DNA of 64,000 nucleotides from Thermomucor indicae-seudaticae (lineage: Eukaryota > Mucoromycota > Mucoromycetes > Mucorales > Lichtheimiaceae), in the NCBI GenBank assembly GCA_000787465.1, contig JSYX01000033.1:43281-107280 (forward strand), read 5' to 3'. The first letter of the stretch is position 1, and the number at the start of each line of letters is the position of its first letter. Below the pieces are notes generated by a model. That model saw only the letters and a program-made list of their open reading frames with translations. It did no database searches and had not been told where the DNA came from. Positions 50,263 through 61,636 of the stretch are shown here, one piece after another. The position numbers and the translations under genes were made by a program.

Positions 50263-52321
50263 ATGTCAACAATGTCACGATTCTTCATGACCAAACCGAC
50301 GGGCGTCATTGGAGCATGCCGCATACAATGGAGCACCTGTGCTCTTGACAGACCGAAATCTTTGGTCGTTTGTGGAGCGGTTATGTCAATTCGCGGGAAG
50401 GTTACTACGACTGAAAAAAAGCCGAAACCTTTGGAGGGCATACGCGTGTTGGAACTAGGACAAGTAAGTGACCTTTTTGTGTAAACCCTTGAGCATTTTC
50501 TAAATTGGCGCAATAGCTTATTGCCGGACCATTCTGCGGTTCTATCCTGGGGTAAGTGATCCATTAAAAAGGCTGCCTATTTGAGCTCATACGCTTACCG
50601 GATCACCTATTACCTGAAGCTACTACGGTGCGGGTAAGCCAACAGGAAAGAATACGATGCGATTTTGGGATTGTTTTCTGATAGGATTTGTTAATAGATG
50701 TCGTACGTGTCTACTTTATTCCGAGAATCCTCGAACGCGCCAGATGTGATTAACGAAGCATCAATAGATCAAGGTTGAATCACCCAAAGGCGGGGATCCA
50801 TTGCGCAAGTGGCGCTATGTAGACAAGGACGGTGAAAGTCCATGGTTCCGTAGCTTGGCACGCAACAAAAAGTCCGTATGTATTGACCTAAGGACGGAAA
50901 AGGGACGCAGGTAACACTCGAAGTTATTGAAAGATTGGAGCCTTGACTTTTAACTCAATTATGTCAAGCCTTGTCAAGGAACTGGCCCAAAGTGTGGATG
51001 TTCTCATTGAAAACTTCAAACCCGGTACTATGGAGAAATGGGGCCTCGGACCAGGTAAAGGGGGATTTGATTGAGCTGTATGTAGAGCCATCGCTGAAGC
51101 ATTTTCTTGAAAGACGATTTGTATGCCACCAATCCAAGCCTAATTTACACTCGTATTTCGGGCTACGGTCAGACTGGACCGTACTCCAAGCGACCGGGAT
51201 TTGCCTCTGTCTGCGAAGGCATGGGCGGTTTTCGCTACGTAAATGGTTTCCCGGGAATGCCACCTGTGCGACCCAACATCAGTCTCGGTGATTCCCTAGC
51301 AGGTATGCATGCTGCTCTCGGTGTTCTGCTCAGTCTTTTGGCACGCAACAAGCTTGGACAGCAGCGTCAGAAGACCGGTCAAGTAGTTGATGTAGCAATT
51401 TACGAGAGTGTCTTGAACATGATGGAGAGTATTATACCTGAATATGATCGCGCTGGACAGGTAAGGATGGAAGAAAAGCACTTTACTGCTGATAGCAATA
51501 TTCACATCGACCAGGTCCGCCAACCTTCGGGATCTACCCTCACTGGAGTTGTGCCAACCAACACATACCCGTGCAAAGATGGCAGCTACATCATTATAGG
51601 CGGTAATGGTGATAGTATCTATAAGCGACTAATGACAGCTATTGGACGTGAAGACCTGGTACGCTTAATGCATTATCACATCTTTTCGCTCCCCAAAGGT
51701 AAAAGGGTGACTGACAATGTTTTGTTTAGACTGGCGAAAAATACGAGACGAACGCTCACCGCGTGAAAGCTCAAGACGAAATTGACGGCGCGATCGGTAA
51801 GCCAGACTAAGCTAATACGTGTTCTATTACCATACCATTCAACGCTTTTAAAGGTGCCTGGACCTCCACAAAGACTCCTGAAGAAGTACTTGAGACCTTG
51901 GAAGCAGCATCGGTTCCTGCTGGCAAAATCTACAGCGCCAAGGACATTGTTGAAGATGAGCATATAAACGCAAGAGGCATGATCGAGGAAATAACTGTGG
52001 GAACTCCAGAGGAGGGCCGAGGTTGGACTGTAAAGGTAAATGTTGTTTTTCTTCAGAGTTAGCTCATATACAGCTTCCTTTCTAATTCCAAGCTCAAGGT
52101 CCCTGGCATGTCCCCGGTACTGCATGATACACCAGGCTCCACAGAATGGGCAGGTACGGGGTGTCAAATAGGATGATCTTTTCTTAGTACGGCTCAAATC
52201 TCACTTTGGGAATGAAGGTCCTGACTTAGGACAGCATACTGCGGAAATCTTGAGAGAATACCTTCACCTCTCAAGTAACGAAATAGATGCTCTGAACAAG
52301 GGCGGTATAATCAAAGCATAG
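50263..52321 (+). CDS. Class III (CaiB/BaiF) acyl-CoA transferase, SUGCT-like
   Basis: Moves CoA between carboxylic acids through an aspartyl-CoA intermediate. The closest type by sequence is the succinyl-CoA:glutarate CoA-transferase/formyl-CoA transferase group. I read about twelve exons; the first five are 50263-50463, 50517-50551, 50620-50633 (14 nt), 50698-50702 (5 nt) and from 50768. Joined, they give the family N-terminal core GQLIAGPFCGSILGYYGADV, then IKVESPKGGDPLR. Catalytic Asp is in LGDSLAGMHAALG. Further on: RNKKSVCIDLRTEKGR, SGYGQTGPYSKRPGF, and PVLHDTPGST followed by EWAGPDLGQHTAEIL. The N-terminal ~45 residues are basic and hydroxylated, possibly a mitochondrial presequence, which would match SUGCT. 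Expected size is about 440 residues. Everything essential seems intact. Confidence 0.88.
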
Positions 52322-52684
52322 AATTGCCAGTGGTTGTTGAAAAAGTTTTAATGGGTTACCCATCCTATTGATTCCGGCCGAATAGAAAGTAAAAATATCA
52401 CAATGGCACTTCAAAGTGCAAGTTTGTTATTTTGAAGTAAATGCATGCTTCTTTCCTTCTATTTGTTTCTTCTTATGCCATGCTTCTTACCTTTTCAGGT
52501 GAGCAGCGCTCAATACCCATCGGGTTTTCTTGTCTAAAGACTTGACCGATTCTTCAGCAATACGATTATAACGGAACGTGCGTCTAAAGTCTTGGAAGCC
52601 TTTAAGCCGATTGGGCTTGGGGCCTTCAGCTGCATTTAGAGAAGGGAAAGTCCGCCGAACCGAGTCGCCTCGACCATACCGCTC
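52322..52684. other. Short intergenic spacer
   Basis: 363 bp; promoter of the TM9 gene. No other feature seen. Confidence 0.5.
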
Positions 52685-55388
52685 ATGCTCTGCAAGCTAA
52701 CCAGCTTTGCATTGTTTCCTCTGTTGTGGATTTGCTGCATCATAACCGGCAGCCATGCTCTATATGTTCCTGGAGTGACTCCAAAGGCATATCACATTGA
52801 TGAACGTGTTCCTTTGCAAGTCAATAAAATCGTCTCGGAGAAGACGCAAATACCCTATGCTTACGGAGATCTCCCGTTTGTCTGCGTTCCCAAGGAGGGA
52901 TTGAAACGCACATGGCTTAATTTGGGTGAAGTTCTTCGTGGCGATCGTCTGATGAACAGTGACATTGAAGTAGGTCACAGTGAAAAAAGCAGCACTGGTT
53001 GAAAATGAGTTGTGCATCAACCCGTTGCCACTCTGATGGACCACTGTTAGCTGATAGTCGGTCGCGACACGGATTGCGAGACGCTTTGTACGGTTACTGT
53101 GAACGAAGAGCAATCAAACTATGCCAAGCGTTTGATTCAAGACGAGTATCACGTCGAATGGTATGATAGTGACGAAACCCATTGTCTTGCTGTTGCCCTA
53201 ACATACATAACGGAAGGATTGTCGATAACTTGCCTGGTGCAACCGTGCACAAGTCTGATGATGCTTCAAGTGAGATAGTGCTTCCATACTTTGCTTTGGG
53301 TCAAATGAAGGCAAGCAATAGATGAAGCTTCAGTGTGGTTCATTGTGAGAAAGTAGCTAAATGACAGCGATGCCCGTTATAGGATGATCGTGCATACATT
53401 AATAACCATATGACCATGCAATTGCTGTACCAAACAAGTAGCAAGAATCCTGACGATAAGTATATCGTCGGCTTTGAAGTGTATCCAACATCGTAGGTGT
53501 GAAGTTTGAGTAGCGCGCAACTAGAACGTCCCTGCTCAATGGACAATTCATAGATACGCCGAACCTACTATGTGTCAGACACATAGTCCCGATGCAGCAA
53601 TGAAGGAAGTCGGCGTAGGCAAAACATCCATCACTTATACATATTCTGTCGTTTGGAAAGAGGTACAGAGAAATGGCAAAAGGAGACAAAGATTTGATAG
53701 CTAATGGTCCAAGAAGACCAAAGACATAACGTGGGCAACACGTTGGGACCGCTACCTTGTCTTCGAGTCACGCGTACATTGGTACTCGATCATCAACTCG
53801 CTTGTCATTACCATGTTTTTGACGGGCATGGTAGCGATGATTATCCTCAGGACCTTGAAACGCGATATCACGTCTTACAATGCGGAGGAGGATACAGAGG
53901 TAACTTGGATTATACTCGCTTGCAATGCTGCTCGCGGAAATGAAACAACTTCCCCATAGGCGCTGGAAGAAGATACAAATGGCTGGAAGCTTTGTCACGG
54001 TGACGTTTTCCGACCTCCAAAGTATTCAATCATTTTGGCACCGTTACTGGGATCAGGGGTGCAATGCCTTATTATGGCTGCTGCTACAATAGGTGAGATG
54101 TTCGCTCCATAACATGTCATCCACGGTTTTACTGATACTGGCAAATAGTACTTTCCATGCTTGGTTTTCTGAATCCATCGTATCGTGGAGGTTTAATTTC
54201 GTATGGTATAGCTATATACGTGCTTGCGGGGTAAGCATCAATGGAATTGCTAGGGCTATGCAAAACGATCTAATGAGACCATACAATTATTTTAGGTCGT
54301 TCGCTGGATACTTTAGTGCAAGAATGCATAAAGTGATGAAAGGTCAGACATGGTTCAGGAACGCCTTACTTGTACGTAATTTGGGACGTGTCTTGCACAA
54401 ATCGGATTAATTACTAACATTATCTAAAATACCTTTAGACAGCGACTATTGTGCCAGGAACACTGTTAGTGGTTGTCTTTATACTAAATCTGTTTGTATG
54501 GGCCCAACAGTCATCGTCAGCCATCCCTTTTGGAACTTTCTTCGCGTTAATCAGTATGTGGTTTGGCATCTCGGTTCCTCTCGTATTTGCTGGGGCTGTC
54601 TACGGCGCAAGGAAGCCTCTGGCGGATCTTCCTCTTCGGACCCATCAAATTCCTCGCCAAATCCCTGAACAGCCTTGGTATCTTCAACTGCACGTCAGGT
54701 TCGTCAATGTTATAAGCCTTCCTGAAGGATGGGACTCACAACTTTTGTACTCAACACTAACGATAGCATGGCAGTCGGCGGTCTGATGCCATTTGCAGTC
54801 ATCTTCATCGAGCTATTTTTCATATTCAAGTCAATCTGGGGAGACCAGTATTACTACATGTTTGGTTTCCTGGCCCTTGTATTTCTTATCCTTGCTATGA
54901 CGACCGTAGAGATATCGATAGTGATCATATACTTTAGCTTGTGCAGCGAGGTAAGTTACCATGATGCTCCTTGAAGTTCTCGCTTAGTAAGAATTAATTC
55001 TGTGAATGATGCTACCAGGATTATCGTTGGTGGTGGAAGTCGTTTGCTGTTTCGGCTGCATCGGCATTTTACATGTTTGGGTAAGAATAATAGGATGCAC
55101 TAGCCAGCAAACGAACTGCTACGAACCATATGCTTTTCGTTCGCGATAGGTATTCTATTTTCTATTACTTTACCCGACTCAGGGTCAACGGCTTCGTTCC
55201 TGCTACTGTCTACTTTGGAAACAGCTTGATGATATGTTTTGTCTACGGACTATGTATGGGCACCACCGGATTCTTTGCGACTTTTGCGTTCATACGCAAG
55301 ATATACGCAGCAATCAAGGTACGTAGCGATAAAGTAACATGTATGATATAGCTCGACGGCTGACCTGTAAACTGTAAAGATCGACTAG
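52685..55388 (+). CDS. TM9 superfamily (nonaspanin/EMP70) protein
   Basis: Nine-spanning Golgi/endosome protein involved in membrane-protein sorting and metal or nutrient handling. A signal peptide ([20 protein letters not shown]) is followed by the typical luminal start [20 protein letters not shown]. The luminal domain ([39 protein letters not shown]) leads to [15 protein letters not shown], the first membrane helix ([20 protein letters not shown]), and the nine-helix core with [26 protein letters not shown] and [16 protein letters not shown]. About twelve short introns; one (53311-53382) needs a GC donor. The last exon is 55380-55388 and gives an ending AAIKID, a KxD Golgi-retention signal typical of the family. 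Around 650 residues. No sign of damage. Confidence 0.92.
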
Positions 55389-55739
55389 ATGCTGTATCTT
55401 GTGAAGCATCTACTTGATTTATGCGAATAAACCCGAGCTACACATTGTAATAGTTTTAGTTTAGCGACTGTCGCTGTCTTTAGCGGACCCTATGTTAAAA
55501 AGAGCTTGAGTTTTCTGACTAAATCATAAAGACGCATTGATAACATTGGCTGTAGCTTAGAATATATTCGTCATTAATATTGTCTCTTATCCGTCGGAAA
55601 TTCGCTTATCTTCTGTCTATGCTACTGAAAACAAGCAATTTTTTGCTAGCATTTGGCGTGCGAACACAATCCCAACTTCATTTCCCGATACAACCCGACC
55701 TTAAAACCTGTTAAAACACTATATTCTGTTCTGCAAACC
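55389..55739. other. Short intergenic spacer
   Basis: About 350 bp; no gene. An open stretch from 55653 runs into the next gene but lacks the features of a presequence. Confidence 0.5.
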
Positions 55740-56636
55740 ATGTTATCCGTTCGTGGATCCCAATTGGTGTATCGCAACATTTCGAGCAATTGCACTCGTC
55801 AGCTGCGCGCATTACAAATAGAACGACGTCTTTACTCTTCGTCATGCCGCAAGAATGACCGAAGTAGCAACGACAGTGACAGCAACGGCAGCAGCAATAA
55901 ACGTAGAAATGGAGAAAAAGACGAAATCCATGCCGCATCAGAAGAGAACAACAGCAGCAATATACGACGGCTAGGCAATCCTGAACGCCTATCATTTATG
56001 CCTGTTGTCAATATGCCACAGGCTGAATTCGCACACAATGCGTTTTTTTCTCTCCATCGTCCTCTCCTCGGGCTTTCTTGTGACGAAGAACGACCGTTTT
56101 TCTCGTCTCGACAGCATACTGGTCCTCCAAACGCCATTCAGCGCATGCTGGGATTGGTAGACTCTCAAGACGAAGAAGCAGCACGTAATGTGGAAATAAA
56201 GGCAAAGGCGCAGTGGAATTTAGCTGACAGTGGGTTCTTTATAGAGGATGAAGCATTAGCGCAGTATATGATGCAGCTACGGCCTTTTGAGCCACCAGGC
56301 TCACCCAGTCCTCCTTCGACTGAAGACATTGAGCACACTGTTACAGTCACTTTCGAGGATGGACATACAGCGTACGACCTTGAAGGTTTTCAAATGGAAC
56401 AGACTCTGCCAATGTATTATATGCCCGAAAGCGACGAGGTCGTAGATTATCTGACGGCCATGCAAGACAAACTTTTGTCACAACAGGACGAAGAAGAATA
56501 TGTGGGCAGAAGACGTGGGTTGCGACGTCGGACGGTTGATGCGGCCTTGGCTAGAAAAAAGAACATGGCGATGCAGCAACGCATTAGACGACAAAGACCG
56601 GTAACGAGACTTTTGGCTGACAAGAAACTCAAGTAA
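55740..56636 (+). CDS. Probable mitochondrial protein of unknown function
   Basis: Intronless. I take the ATG at 55740 (298 residues) instead of the in-frame ATG at 55653, because from there the N-terminus is a good mitochondrial presequence: MLSVRGSQLVYRNISSNCTR, no acidic residues for the first 26 positions, and RRLYSSS as a likely processing site. Then comes a serine/asparagine-rich low-complexity stretch, a moderately conserved-looking middle (HTGPPNAIQRMLGLVD, WNLADSGFFIEDEALAQY), an acidic part, and a strongly basic tail (RRRGLRRRTVDAALARKKN ...), which suggests RNA or ribosome contact. I do not recognise the family; a mitoribosome or mitochondrial RNA-associated role is an inference from composition. 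Confidence 0.7.
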   Translation: MLSVRGSQLVYRNISSNCTRQLRALQIERRLYSSSCRKNDRSSNDSDSNGSSNKRRNGEKDEIHAASEENNSSNIRRLGNPERLSFMPVVNMPQAEFAHNAFFSLHRPLLGLSCDEERPFFSSRQHTGPPNAIQRMLGLVDSQDEEAARNVEIKAKAQWNLADSGFFIEDEALAQYMMQLRPFEPPGSPSPPSTEDIEHTVTVTFEDGHTAYDLEGFQMEQTLPMYYMPESDEVVDYLTAMQDKLLSQQDEEEYVGRRRGLRRRTVDAALARKKNMAMQQRIRRQRPVTRLLADKKLK

Positions 56637-57084
56637 TCTGTATACGTCCGTCTCTCTCTTTCTATCTCTTTTTTCCCGCTATATCGAAGCACCCCTCTCC
56701 CTATTTCTCTGCCTATATTGTACAGTAGAACCTTGCCTTGCTTGACAAAGGAATTCCATAAACGACAAGGTCACTGAGGCCTCATTCGACCGCTTACTAA
56801 AGGCTTGTCGGTGGAAGTTGAATTTCGTTTTCAGGTCGCAGTCGTACGAATCGCCTTCTCAAACGACTGAGCACAACCGTAAGTTTGCGCCTTCGGTCTG
56901 ATAGACGCACATGACCAGTTTTCCTGAAGATGAATATGTTTATTTGCATCGAAGAAAAATAAACATTCACATAAAGAATTCCTAGCTTTTCTGTAATCCT
57001 ATAATTTACAAACCTCACAGAATTGATGCTAGAATGCCAAAAGTATATTGAAGCAATGATGCAAGCACAATCTGCAATGATATG
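56637..57084. other. Spacer between convergent genes, with possible transposon end
   Basis: 448 bp between the stops of the mitochondrial-type gene and the DYRK gene. It contains TACAGTAGAACCTTG at 56721, which resembles the end of a pogo-like element, but no partner end was found. Confidence 0.4.
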
Positions 57085-60000
57085 TTACAATGGCGGAGGA
57101 TGATAATGATGGCTGGATGGTTGCTTTTTGGTTAGATGGCTATGACTGTAGTAATCGTCTATCAGACCACGCGTGTCTTGTTTGGTATAGAGAACGCCTC
57201 CCGAGTATGCTACAGCATTGGTATCCATGCTGTTCAACGAAGTAGAGAATGTGTCGACTGCACATACAGGATGGCTTGTCCGCGGTTTGGATGGGTGCGA
57301 AGAATGGCTGCAAGTCGAGTATATGGTCAAATACATTCTATACAGAACGCTTCATTGCTCAGCTTACCTTGATGATGCGTCAGAATGATGGTTGTTGCTG
57401 CTTCCAGTGACTTTCAAGGCACTTAGTTTCGGAGACGTATAGTACTTGATTTTTGTAGAGCTGCTAGTGCTGTTTTGAGCAATCCACTCATGACGGAGCG
57501 CCTCATGCGGCCGCATTCTCTTCTTGGGATCCCATTGAAGACACCGTTCAATAAAATCGATAAACAAGGTATCATGACAGCGCAACGCCTGTGGTAACGA
57601 TTTCGTGCCAGGTAGTCGTCTCCTCCCTTTTGAATTAGCTACTATGCGAGGATTACCCAGGGAATCTGCATAGCAAAATAGACCTTAAATTAGACGCCCT
57701 GTAGGCGAGCATTGCAGAGAGAGAACTCACCAAAGAATAATTTCCTTCGTGTGCTTTGTTCGATCAAGTAGCGATCGGGAACGCCGATAACCTCCATGAT
57801 ACATGCCAGCTGTTCTTGCTCACTTTCTCCAGGAAAGATAGGCAATCCAGTGTACAGCTCAGCTAAGATACAACCCAAGCTCCACATATCAATCGCCATC
57901 CCGTAAGAGAGACCCAGTATCACTTCAGGTGCACGGTAGAAACGACTTTGGATATATGTGTATACTATATCATACCGTGAGTCAAATCAAAAAGAAGCAA
58001 TTTCTGAATCCGTTACCTCGTTCGCTTTCCAAGCAACTGCTGCCAAAATCGATTACCTTGATCGTGCTCTTCCCAGGATGTTTCAAAAGAATGTTCTACA
58101 AACCACAGATGTTAAGCTCCAAGTACTGCCGTAAAACTTCACGCAATACTTGCTTCGGGTTTCAGATCACAATGGATAACTCGGTGCTCGTAGAGCAAAC
58201 AGAGCGACTGTAATATTTGAATTGTAAACCTTCGATGGGTCTCTTAAGCACGACCATCGACGATGATAGAATACTTGATGAAACTTACCGGCGGATTAAG
58301 CTCAAACTGAAGCCTTGAAAATGATTGCTTTTGATAAACTCATAGAGGTTCATGCTCAAACACTCAAAGGCCACGCACAAGTGATTGCGGAAATAAAAGT
58401 AGTCTGTCATTCGGATATTGTGATAGCGATCCTCCGGATCCTAAGGATTGATAAGTTTGTTATCAAAGGAAAACCGTAATGGTCGTATCCTCACCCATTG
58501 AACAAGCTTTTTCAAGATCCTGACTTCAGTTAAAGCTTGAGCATGGAACCGTTTCTTGTTCCGGATAAGTTTAATGGCAACAGTTTCGCCTGTTTTGTGA
58601 TCCAAGCATCGAACGACTTGCCCAAACGAACCTTGACCAAGCACTTCAAGAACTTCGTACCGGTAGGCTAAATGGTCTTGCAGCACGATATGATAGTCAC
58701 CACGCTCATCGTCGTATCGGTAATTGTACTGGGGCTGCTCGGGCACAGCTTGCACCTTTTTAGCATGCAGACCCAAGAAATAGATATGCTCATAGTCCAA
58801 AACCTCCTTCTGCTCATAAGCAGTCAGAAACTGGCTATAGTATTTCAACACTGTCTGACAACTTTTTGGTGCTCTGGTGCCAGATCCGTCCGTTTTCTCC
58901 TTCATACTGTTGTCGCTGGAGCGCTTTGTCGCGAGGTACTCTTCATTGCCCGCTGGGGTTAAGTATTCGTCATAATAACTATAGTAGCTTTTGCTTTGTC
59001 CGAGAGTACCCTTTTCATCGACACCTGCAGTGTGATAATCCTCATCGATTGGGTGCTCCGCTACCATGGATTGTAGCTTTTCATGTAGACTAATAGCCCG
59101 AGGCTTATCTGCTCACAGAGAGGTTAAAAAAGAAGAGTTCAATATCTACGAGGCCGAGGATAGTCATACCTTTTTCCTTTTCCAACGCCTCAAGTTCCGC
59201 CGACGCAATGGAGCTTTTCCTGCTTAAAGCATCAAAAGGTGTCGTCAGACCGAAAGAACCTGTCGTTGCTCCACTTGTTTTACGGCTTCTTGTTCCTGTC
59301 GCCTGTGCTGCCATTTTGGGCGATAATTCGTTCATATGCCTGCTGCTTGCTGACAGCGACTGCTTACGTGCAGGAAGTGGATTTTCTAATGTAGTGGTAC
59401 CAGTCGTTTTCTTTGCATGAACTTTGGGCGATACGTCTGCAGAGCTAGGCGGTGTTATATTTGTGCTCGACTTGGTGCCTGAAGCTTGTCGGCCGAGGCT
59501 CGTACGACTTGCCGACTTCCTACGTCGTGTTGTGCCGTCCTCCACGATAATTTCTTCTTCGCTGCTTGTACCGCTGGGTGCAACAGGAGTCGTAGCCGCG
59601 GAAGACGAAGAATATTTGAACTTTGGCATCGGGATTCGTGTAGGCGTGATTGCTGTATGGCTCAAAGGAGACTTGGGTGGCGCCTTGCGAGTGCTTGCTT
59701 CAGGTATCGTTAAATTAATAGGTTCAACTTTCATGGGCGGTAAAGGTAATGATGGCACTGCTGGAGGTGCAGCCAAGTTCCCGGGTAATGTCTGAAAATA
59801 TGAAAAAGGCATCAGTGATAGCTTAATACTGGCTCTTGATTGCTTACTTACTTTGCCTCGCTTCCGAGTGGCCACTTTGGCCGTTTTTGCACGATTATCT
59901 TCCATCCTCTGTCTTGACTCGATTTCTTGGTCATGTTTTGATGCTTGTTCATGGCGATCGCCTATGCTCTTCTTTCTCCAAAGGTACGTCACGTTATTTA

Positions 60001-61636
60001 GAGAAGGCGAACCAGACAGTGAACTACAGTTTGCTGTTTCGCTCGACAACAAGTCTCCATAAGCTGAAGTCAGTGATTTCTTTTTCGTGCGGGTTATTCT
60101 GCTCTCATTTTCCTTTACACTCGAGACACTGTCTTCTATACTTGCATAGGACGATCCGCGACTGAGTTTGCGCCGTAAGCTTTTACGTATCCCTGTTTGG
60201 TCGTCCGCAGAGACACCCAATGCAGGGTTTGCACTACTCGTACGACCACTGCCTTCTGCTTTACTGTGACTTTTGTGAGCTGTAGCGTCTACTGTCAACA
60301 GTGAGTGATGGGATGGCATCGGCGGAACAGGAGGAATATCGGCTACACTATCAACTGCAATACTGATATGTGCTGCCTCGTCAGTGCAATCCTCGCCATA
60401 CATGGCCCTGTTACCGGAAGGAGGCGTATTTGCCCCGGATCTATGCCGCTGACTCGTAGCTCTAGGAGGTATTATGCGATGTCCTCCCGTGACCGATCGG
60501 TGTCTATCACTTTCTGTCGGTTTAAAATTCGAACCAGTCGAAAGAGTGCGCTTGCGAACGGACGCGGGACTTGCCAGTAAACTGGTATGCTCTGAAGCGT
60601 CTGACTTTCTCAATTTGCGCTCTTTGCCCAGACTTAGCCGCCGTTTGACATTATTGATGATATTGTCTGTCAAATTCTGGTCAGTGCGCGCCTTTTTTCC
60701 ATCATTGCTCGGTCTAGAAGAAGTACGTAGAGGGCGCAGTACAGATGGAGACGTATCGATCTCATCCTTGATCTGTTTAACGTCTACATTTGGAAGACTT
60801 GGCGGCTCTGTGCTATCATCATCAGCTGGAGGCGGTGGGGGTGGCGATCTGAGCACTCGAGATCGAGACCGCGTATATTTGACGTGCGAGGTTCCTGACG
60901 ATCTCTCATCTGGAGTTGGTGATTTGGTTCTTCTGCTGGTAGGCAATATGCTCATAGTACGTGGCGTCTTGTCGATCTCTTTTGCATGCTCTCTGCGGTC
61001 TCGCATCGACTTGGCTTTCGGTCTCAATCGTGAAGTAATGTTTGTATAATGGAGCTGATCATAATTTATGTCGTTGTTTACTGTTGCTATCGCAGACTGC
61101 CTCCGTTTGTCTTGTTTCCCCTTATCCGTCCCTGATTGTTCATCCTGCTGTCGATCTAGCCAGCTCTGCGCCGCAGAAATGGTAGATATAAGGTCTGGCT
61201 TGTAGGTGCTCACTTTGGAAACGTCAGATTGATACGCTTCGGATGTAAGTTGCTTCTCCAATTTCCAAAAGGTGTTGTCATAGTATTCGTTGTCCTTTGC
61301 TGCTGGGACGAAATCATCAACCGACTCTTGCCGTAATTTTCGGTCAGGTCTGAAATCCAACGAATCTTTCAGACTTTTTCTGCGCCCGAGCGTAGCCTTG
61401 CGTGTCTCTTCCTGTTGTGCCTGTGCAAACGCTGCATATATGCCTTCGCGAGTCATGCCCTCCTGGTCCACCTGTAAAGAAAATTCATGGCGTCCAATAT
61501 CTCTGCGCTTCATGAGATCGTAGCGTGCATCGCGATGATGGAGGACTTTGTCATGAGTCTGCTGTCCTTGTTTCTGCTGCTGCCAATTCATCCACTTTTC
61601 GTCAAAGTAGGGATCAGGCAAAGTCGAATACGACAT
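57085..61636 (-). CDS. Class II DYRK protein kinase (Pom1/DYRK2-like) with long N-terminal extension
   Basis: Dual-specificity kinase that autophosphorylates an activation-loop tyrosine and then acts on Ser/Thr; fission yeast Pom1 controls polarity and size. The first exon (61636-59170, with a likely 60-bp intron at 59792-59851) encodes about 800 residues of disordered, basic, serine/proline-rich sequence with many RxxS sites. The next exon starts at 59108. The NAPA-like/DH region [19 protein letters not shown] precedes the kinase. Kinase motifs: GQGSFGQVV (glycine loop), [12 protein letters not shown] (Lys), HCDLKPENILL (catalytic loop), IDFGSS (DFG), and [17 protein letters not shown], the YxY loop of DYRKs. 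After the kinase, a short histidine/serine-rich tail is encoded by a further exon ending at 57085. Mature size about 1,250 residues. Everything catalytic is intact. Confidence 0.9.

Noticed and set aside
51460..51520. Insertion EEKHFTADSNIHID in the CoA-transferase
   Set aside because: It is an intron without stop (GTAAGG...CCAG); splicing gives YDRAGQVRQPSG as in the family.
60474..61049. 191-codon plus frame opposite the DYRK extension
   Set aside because: Shadow of the low-complexity coding sequence on the minus strand.
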